Positions 36,101 to 45,100 of a stretch of 64,000 nucleotides of DNA are shown piece by piece (the first letter of the stretch is position 1; every line of letters begins with the position of its first letter). The stretch is from Artemia franciscana (taxonomy: Eukaryota; Arthropoda; Branchiopoda; Anostraca; Artemiidae). The translations under genes were made by a program, and so were the position numbers. A model generated the notes under the pieces. The model saw nothing but the letters and a program-made list of their open reading frames with translations. It was not told the origin of the DNA and did not search any database. The DNA lies in contig NC_088873.1 of NCBI RefSeq assembly GCF_032884065.1, positions 36,133,823 to 36,197,822 on the forward strand. Direction: 5' to 3'.

Positions 36101-39100
36101 AAAAACTAGGATATTTACAGCCAAGAAAAATGAAAATATAATGCGAATATTTCGGCCGAGACCTCCACTTGACCGTCCTCAGTGAAAAATAGGAATTTTT
36201 GACCGAGACCTCCGCAATAGAAAATAATTCACCTCAATAAGGCTCTTTGCATAAACGAGGTCCCAGTAATGCAAATGCATTTAGGCATACAATCCTAGAC
36301 CAATGGACGAGGGGTGAAGATTACTACTACTACTACTAACGAGTAGCCACAACACGAAGCCGCCTGAGGCTTGACAGCTCCGTATGCTCCTCTATCCCGA
36401 TCTATTCAAAGCCTTCCTCTTTACACACTTCAAAGAAGCTCCCATTTCCCTCAAATATTTCTTTATGACATCCTCCCACCCCAACTGCAGACGATCTGCT
36501 TTCCGTTTAGCCCTAAACGGTTGGCCGAAAAGGACATACTAAAAACGATGAATTAACAAATGGCATTCGGATAGTTAATCAGCCAAACGTTTCTAAAAGC
36601 GAATTTGACTGAAGTCTCAAGTTCCCAAGGCAAGTTTACAAGCTGCAAGCAGGCTTTTTCATAAGCAGCTGGTAAACTAGTGCAGTATACTCGATGCGAT
36701 CGCTCCATTAGTTGGCGAATTTGTACACCGTTCACCGGCTTTTGAGTGAGCTAGCTTGTAAACTAGCCACGCGTGCTCACATTAGCTTGTACACAAGTTA
36801 CTAGTAGCATTTTATTTTGTAGAAAATATAAAATATTACATTTAAAAAACTTACAGGCATTCCTTCTGGAAAATTGGCAGGAATAGTTAAAGTGAAACGG
36901 AAGACTCCTCCTTGATAAAGATTACTATGAACAAATAAAACGCCATACCACTCTGAAAAAAAGACAGTGTTCAGATTTGAAGATACAAAAAAAGCAACAG
37001 CAAAGCAGTAACATTTGGAGGATCCATAATTGAAACGGGTTAACAAAAAAAGGATAAGATACTTCTGAGCCATGGCTGGCGCATAGGGAGTCCGTTTCAA
37101 TTGCTGGATCTTTATTTTTTACAGGGACAAGTAGCAAGCTTGCCGCCCAGCCTTGCTGCGGCGGGGATCAAATCCCGGGCCTTGTGCTGCCAAGCAGAGC
37201 AACAATCCACTGAGATTCAACAAGGTTAAAACAGGTTCATTACAACTTTTATTTTTTCAAAGTACCGATACACAACACAGCTAAAACAAGCAGGTACGTA
37301 GGAAAGTGAGGGGGGCTTTGACATTCCACCCCATCTTGTAGTCTTGAGATGGTTATGGTGTTTCTATAATTGCTAGTATATCTATAAAACTTGCCTATTT
37401 TTGGCGGTTTAACTTTTGCCCCCCTCCCCCTCACAACAAAAATTCAGATCCACCAGAAATATCGCTCCATAAAAAAAGCTCTAGCTTAATATTTGTCAAT
37501 GTAAACATAAAAAAATTTAAGTTCTATACTGGCTGATCTACTGGAGCACTTCCTGAAGGATTATCGAAATCTTTTTTTTTTCGGGCAAACATAAATGACA
37601 CACATCTTGCTTCTCTTTGGTGCATTGCTCAAGGCCGTTGTCACTAAGTAAAGATTGCCAATCAGTCTAACAGTTCTATACTTATTTAACATAATTATAA
37701 CTGAAAACCAAGGTGGTACTTTTATTTAATTCCTTTCTGGAGCAGATGTATCATAGTAACTTTTATGGTCTTAACAAACTTTAACACTCAGGGGAGATAA
37801 TAAAAAATTGTGAGCGTAATGCAAACGACTCAAGCCTCCTCGGTCCAAAATTATTCCGGCCATTTTTGACCAGAGCTGTATTTTTTATAGGATCGAAAAG
37901 CAAATTGTTTATTTTTATTAGCAGATGCTGATAATAAATTGTTTCTTTTAAATATACCGAAAACTGAATTAAAATCGCATACACATACCATAACTGAAAA
38001 CGGGAAAGTTTATTTGTAGCTAGTTCCCTTCAGTGGCACACACCTGAAAAGTTACCTGTATGTCCGTAATCCACTTGAATATCACATGCTTATCTCACTA
38101 CACTGAATATTACACGCACGTAATCACATGCGTTTTTAAATCGGTACAAGTTTAAGAAGCTGTTAACTCACCGACTCCAATAATAAAAAACAAATAAATA
38201 AAAATACAGAGACGAAAAGTGACAAAAAAAATTATTTATGGTTTTGACCATATTTCACTAATTCTAGCTTTTAGATTAGTCTTAGCATTTAATAACCATA
38301 TTTTAATAAGAATAGCAAAATTTTGGCAACTGAACATTGAAAGTGCCTTTGAGCAGCATTCACGTGCAGGAGGAGCAACATTTTCACGTCTAAACATGCA
38401 TGCCTGACCATTCACTTTCTTAGGCATAGATGTTCAGCCAGAGCTATATGTCAACGCTAGTCTTATGCAAAGATGAAAAATACAGCAACTAAATTAGCCT
38501 CCTGATTGGTAGAATTCGAAATCATAGACAGATGTCTATACATGTAAGTCTAAGTAGATACGCATATGAACGCGCCTATAGTTGTGGTGCGAGAGCAACA
38601 CTTTGGTTTTGTAGTGTTTTTTTTCCTAGCACCCCGATTTCAGCTTATTCCTAGAAAGTGGTAAGGGTCTAACCTCTGCGGTTTTTACAGAAAGTGTGGA
38701 CCTTAGGCTAGATTGATGAATATGACTTTGCATTTTAGAAAGCTTCGTGTCCGATTTTGTTTTAGGAAGAAAAGGATGGCGGAGCAACCATTAAGCTATC
38801 TTATTGCTAACATTGATAATGGATTGAACGATGATATGAAGTAGATGCATTTTTTTTTAGATTTTATGAATACTTTTGACGCAGTTAGCCATAATCTTTT
38901 TCCATCTAAACTTCCCATGTATAGAATCCCTTAAAAAAAATTTCCAGTTTGAAGACTTTTCGACCTGATGGAAGCCAGCATGCAATTTTGCATGGTTATA
39001 TATCAAATACCGGTGATACATTTTTTGGGAGTTCCACACGGATTGGCTCTTGATCCTTCACTTTTGTTCTTCTTTGTATATGACCTGCATCGATCAATTA

Positions 39101-42100
39101 GGGTAACATTTTTCCATGTTGTTGATGAAAGTCTCATCAATATATCTAACCCTATATTTACCTATGATACCAATTTTGGTTATAGAAAAGACAGCAATTT
39201 ATTTTAAAAAGCTTTGGTTAATTCACTTAAAATTTATAAGTATAATTTAAAATTTCTTGTTTAAGAGCTAATAACATAAATTCAAATATTAGTCAATCTA
39301 AACCTATAGCTTTAACCGAAAACATGAGTTATTGTTTTTGGAATACAGGACCTCAATGGAAAATGGTGAGGCTTCGGTAGAAAAATACATTTGACATTTG
39401 TGTGTTACGGTAAACGACAGTATGTCTTTTAAAGAACGCGACGTAAAAGTTAGGGCAAATCATTTAATAATATTCTAAATGTTATAAAATATTTTTTATA
39501 TTATTAAAGATTATAGTATATTTGGCACGAATATACCAGTGGAGTTAAGTATGACTTCTCAGTAAGAAAACACCTTTTGGCAGAATAAACCCTTGTAATT
39601 ATTGTTTTTAGCTTGTATTTAATCGGACTATAGGGAAAACTTGACTTTGAAAACAGATAAAAGAAAAGCAACAGTTTTTTTTTCATCTGAAAGTAAGGAG
39701 CAACATCAAAACTTAAAAAGAACAGAAATTATTCTATATACGAGGGGGGCTGCCTCCTCCTCAATCCTTTGTTCGTTACGCTACAGTTTTTAGTGCTTTA
39801 AAAAAGATTTTCAGCAGTCATTCTTAAAGAATTGAAACAAAAAGTCAAACTTTAGCATAAGAACAGAAGAATTGAGGAGGGGACAAGCCCCCCCCCCCTA
39901 CATACGGCATAAATTCTTTCTGTTTTAAGTTTTTAAGTCGCTCCTTACTTTCAGTTGAAAAAAATTGGTTTCTTGATTTAATTTCTGATTATTTTTAGAA
40001 TCATTCACAGGCCTAACCAAGATATGATGTTGGGTACCATCTCCGTAAACCTCCGATTTCTTGCTGTTAAATTATATAATTGTACTGTTAAGTGTTAGTA
40101 CCATCAACTGTTAAGTACCATTCCGTTTTCCCAGTTTTTCTGCTCAAGAATTAAAATGTTGGGTTGTAATTAAAATTTTGGGCTAATATTTGGTCAAGTT
40201 TTTGGTTTAGTCAAATTTAGTAAAAAAAATTTCCTGGTGAGGCTCATGATGCCCCACCTTGCCTTTTCTAATATTTTACACTATATAGAAAAAGATTGTC
40301 GCAATGGGGTGGGTCACTTTTATCCACCCCTAGCACCAATAATAAAGGCAAAGGCCAAAAATATTCCTGACACTAAAGAGGGATTAATATCCATTTCTAC
40401 CCACTCCCTCTCCTCAAAATGCATTCTATATCGAACCAGAAAGTTCAATGAAACTAAGGATATTACGGCATTAAAATGCACTCTTTCAGGCATCAGCCCC
40501 CCCCCCTGCTTACAATATGACCCGCCACTCTTACTTCATAATAGCTGATGCGGACATACACATTACTCTGTATAATTTTATGGAATATGAAGCAAATCAG
40601 TTTAGTTCAATGGAAGTTCAAAATAAATGTCAGAAACATTTTGTTTTGTTGCCATCCCTGCAGTACCCTTAATCAGGCTAAATCTAAATGAAGGGAAATG
40701 AGAGAGTAATTCTTGTCCAACAAATCCCTTTCTGTGTTTATCTGAATCCTCATGGAGAGTTAAAAAACTTGGGCATCAAAATGCACTCATTTAGGGATTT
40801 GCCCCCCCCCCTCCAGCCCACATAATGACCCACAACCCATAGCTGATGCGCCATTATTATTCACAAAAAGATAATTTCATGACAAATCAAGTGAATCAAT
40901 TTAATAAAATCAAGCAGTAGGATAAATGTCCAGTTTAAACAAGTATTTTGCATGGAGTAGATAACTGTTTCCGTAATTGTGTCGCGCCACCGCGCGGCAT
41001 TACTCTCTCTACAACTGGGATGCTCAATATATAGTTTGAATACTTTTAGATCGATTGACTTTCATAATTTTCAATCGACAGCAACTTGGTCCTCTTTGGG
41101 GCAGTTTTTTTGTCACACAATGACAGAAAAATGACAGAAAATGACATTGTCACACAATGTCATTGTGTGACAATGTCACACAATGACAGAAAACGCCACT
41201 TTTCTATGGCATAATCTTTTGGTGAATTAAAAAGCACAATAGAACTTTTAATTTCCGTTCGAATGAGTCATCTTTCGATTTCCTACGACAACTGTTTTGA
41301 TACAACCACCCTTGAGAAAAACAAATAAATATACCACATCCGTGATCTTTCTTCTGAAAAAAAAAACAACGACAACAACAACAAAACAAAGCGAAATTCC
41401 ACTTTTTGTGATAAGAGCTCGAAGCCGCTACAGGAGAGTTCTCTGATATGCTTTATCTAACCGTGAGATTTTCAAGAAGATCGCTTGACTTTCTGGAAGT
41501 GTTTTTCTAGATTCTGATGGGTCCTGCCAACATGGTAGTTGCCACAGTCTCATGGAATTTGATAAACCCCTATTTGGCGAGTAATTGGGGTTGTATCTTT
41601 ACCCCCGCAGTTTGAGAAATTTGTGATTTTAGAATTGTTAGTGAAAACTACATACAGATTATTTTTTTTTTTGTGCAAACATTTTTTGATTTTGTTGTGA
41701 TTTTTGGAATGTACAGAAGATAGATAATATTCGAGGGCTTATCAGAGCCTCACATTGTGATATATCTTCGATTTTATGGGAATGTCTTTTTAGTACACGG
41801 TTAAATATATTATTGACAAAAGGAATGGGGTAACCATTACCAAAAAGAATACCCCTGGTAAAATTGATTTCTACATTTATATACGGATCGGAGCAAATGT
41901 TCAGGGAACGATCAATGAGAAAAGTTACAACTGCTCTTTTAACTTGTGGGAGGTGATTTGAAGTAAAATGAAGATATCTACTGTTTTGCGTTGGTTTTCC
42001 ATAGATAGTCAAATCCACTCTATCAGTATTAAGAATAATTAACACATCTGAAAACGGTAATTTACTTTCAATTTCTAGGGCATACTGCAAATTTCTATCA

Positions 42101-45100
42101 TAAGTATTATAGGAATTTGGGGAATACAATAAAGGTTTGAAAGCTGTGCAAAGCCATTTTCCAATATTGTAAGCGGGGGCTTTAGTACATGCTACAATAG
42201 GTCTTAAGGATATGGTAAAAACCAGAATTTCTAATTCTGGTTTTTACAAAAATTCGGTTGGTTTTAAACCTGTCATCAATCGTTTGCTTTGAAAGGGGAT
42301 CGGAAATGGCAAGACTTTGAAAACAAGCAAACAATCCGGAAGATTTATGGAAAACGTAAAAGCCTCAACATTTGGGGGAGGAAATGTCCGAAGCCCCCCA
42401 AAAAGTACCCAAACGCAGCCTTTTATGCTAAACTAAAAATGTAAGTAGTTTTATTCTACAGCTCAGTCTTTCGTAGTAAGTTGTTTTGTACTTTCTTAGC
42501 TGCAATTTCTATTTTTCAGACAAAAAATTGGAAAAGATTCAAAATCAACTTTAAAATTTTAATTTAAACAGCCCATTCATTGGAGTATAAACAGAAAATA
42601 AAGCCAAATCGTGTTCTTTAGTATAAAATGCTTGATAATTCCATGAACTTGATTTTCCCTTCATGTTTTCAATCTTCTTTCATGTCAACCCCTAATCTCC
42701 AAGGCTTAAGCCTTCATTAAGTTATTGAAGTTAAAAGGAAACAAAGCTAAATTTTGTTGTCCAGCATAATAGGCTTGATAGTCCCCTGAATTTGATTTTC
42801 CTTTCAGGGCTCCATGTTCTTTGGTATCACGCCTTTCAGCTATAGATCATCGTTAGCACACGAATCTTCATTAGATTTAAACATAAAACAAAGCGAAAGT
42901 CCGGTCGCCAGTATAAAAGACATGATAACCCACTAAATTTCACTCTCCCCGCTAGTTTTCTAAGTTTTATGGTGTCTTATGGTTTACGGTGTCAACCTCT
43001 TAAGCCTTCGATCTTCATTAACCTAGAGAATTTGGGGACTTACAAAATGTGAAGCGTGAATACTTAGCCACCTGGTTTAAGTAGGTTTACTCTAGAAATC
43101 GCACAACAGTTGCAGAGTTGGTTTTAAGACATTGATTTACCAAAACAACAGGCGACTTACCATACAGGCTTCTTGAAGACGGAATTACATACAAGCCCGG
43201 AATTTTCTGGTCGATCAAGCGCTTGCTGGAAGAGGAAAGGGAATAAATAGACTTATTATAAGTATAGATATGCTGGAAGATGGGTATGTCAGTCTGCAGA
43301 TGATGTTTTATTGAACCAACACAACACACATCATAAGACATCAACTTACAACAAGACAGACAGAGAGGTAAAATTCGATATGCTTCCTTTATCACAAGAA
43401 AGAAAACAACAACAACAAAAATACACACTTCTAAGAAAGAGGAAGAAGATAGAAGAAAAAACTAGCTTCTGACTGCAGAGCCTAAAGGACCAACGGGGTT
43501 GATGAATATCCCCCCCCCCAAAAAAAAGAACCGAGGCATCAGGGTATGACCCTCCCCCCCTAAAGTCCAGCAGGCAAATAATGCCACCGTGAATGAATTT
43601 ACTATGCCACATTACTCTGTGTTATATTAATCAACATTTATTCTATATTATTGCTTATTCTTCTTCTTCTTGTTTGGACTTCTATGGAGAATCCAAGGAA
43701 GTTGTTGAAAATTAAGCAGCTGTAAAAAAAAAGTTGCTTGGCCTGAAAAAAAAACATCACTGTTTTTTTTTTCTTTTTTCTTTTTTTAGGTAGAAAAGTC
43801 TGGCTGACAGTTTTCTCATCACGTTTTGCATTCGTTTAAATTATTTTCTTTTGACTAATACACTCTAAATGAAATAACAGGGAAATAGGAACTGGGGTCT
43901 CGGGGGATCCACTCTAGGTTCTGGGAGGGGCAGTAGTCTCCCCGTCCGATAACAAATTACGCCCCTGCTAATAGTAAATAGCTTTATAATAAATACAGAA
44001 AACTAGAATACCAGTCTATAAAAACAGTTGTTTGGCCTGAAAGAATATCACAGGTTATCTTCTTTTCTTCAAGTAAAAAAAAGTCTTGTTGGCAGTTTTC
44101 TTGTCACGTTTAGTTTCGTTTTAATCACTTCTATCTTTATTGGTACATCTTAAATTAATTAACGGGAAAATGTATTTAGAGTAAGCAGTAAATGAATTAT
44201 GATTATGGAAGAAACATTGAAAGACTGGTCAGCCAGTTTCTAAAAACAGTTATTTGGCCCGGAAAAATGTTGCTGTTTTGTTTTAAGCAGAAAAAAGTCT
44301 AGCCTAGCCTACTGTTTTCAGTTCAATTTTACATTCGTTTAAGCCATTTCTTTCTTGACCAATACGTTTCAAATCAAGGGAATAAATTAAAAGGAAATAG
44401 GATTATGGTAAGTACATGCGGTTCTAGGCGTTTACCCTGAAAAATACCCCACCGCGGAGAATCCCACCCCCACCCCTCCCCCCGCAGGAAATTGGATTTT
44501 CCAAACTTGACAATTTTATTTGAGTAATTTTTTTTTTCGTTGAGAAGTGTTAAGGAAAGGGGAAAAAAGGAAGTTACACACTATAAGTATCTTAAAAACT
44601 TAGAAGAAAACCGCAAATCCATTTTTGTTAAAAAGACTTCCATATAAACTTCTGCAATTTTCAGCAGCAGCGGACACCAAATTAAAAAAAAAGAAGAAAA
44701 AAACACGGGTGAAAAACCATTAAAATTAAGCTAAAAAGATATAGCACCAAAAAGTTTAAGAAGGTTTATCTCCTTTGAAGCATAGTTGGATTTGGGAACC
44801 AAAAAATTCTTACTGTTTAAGTTTTTGCGGACAAAAGCGTTGTCAAATTCTACAAGTTGGTTTTTCTTACCTTCCAAGCATAAAACTACCACAAATCGCC
44901 ATTGATAAATAAATGAAATAAATAAATTGATAAATAAATGGGATTTTCTGGAGGGGGGTAAACGCCAGCCACCAGTACAGACATACGAGGAAAATTTTGT
45001 CAATCTATAAAAAAAAGTTGTCCCTGGTTGTCAATTAAGGTTATTTTTCATCAACTTTTTAAGAACTTATGCAGAACCTTCTATTGGACATTATACATAA

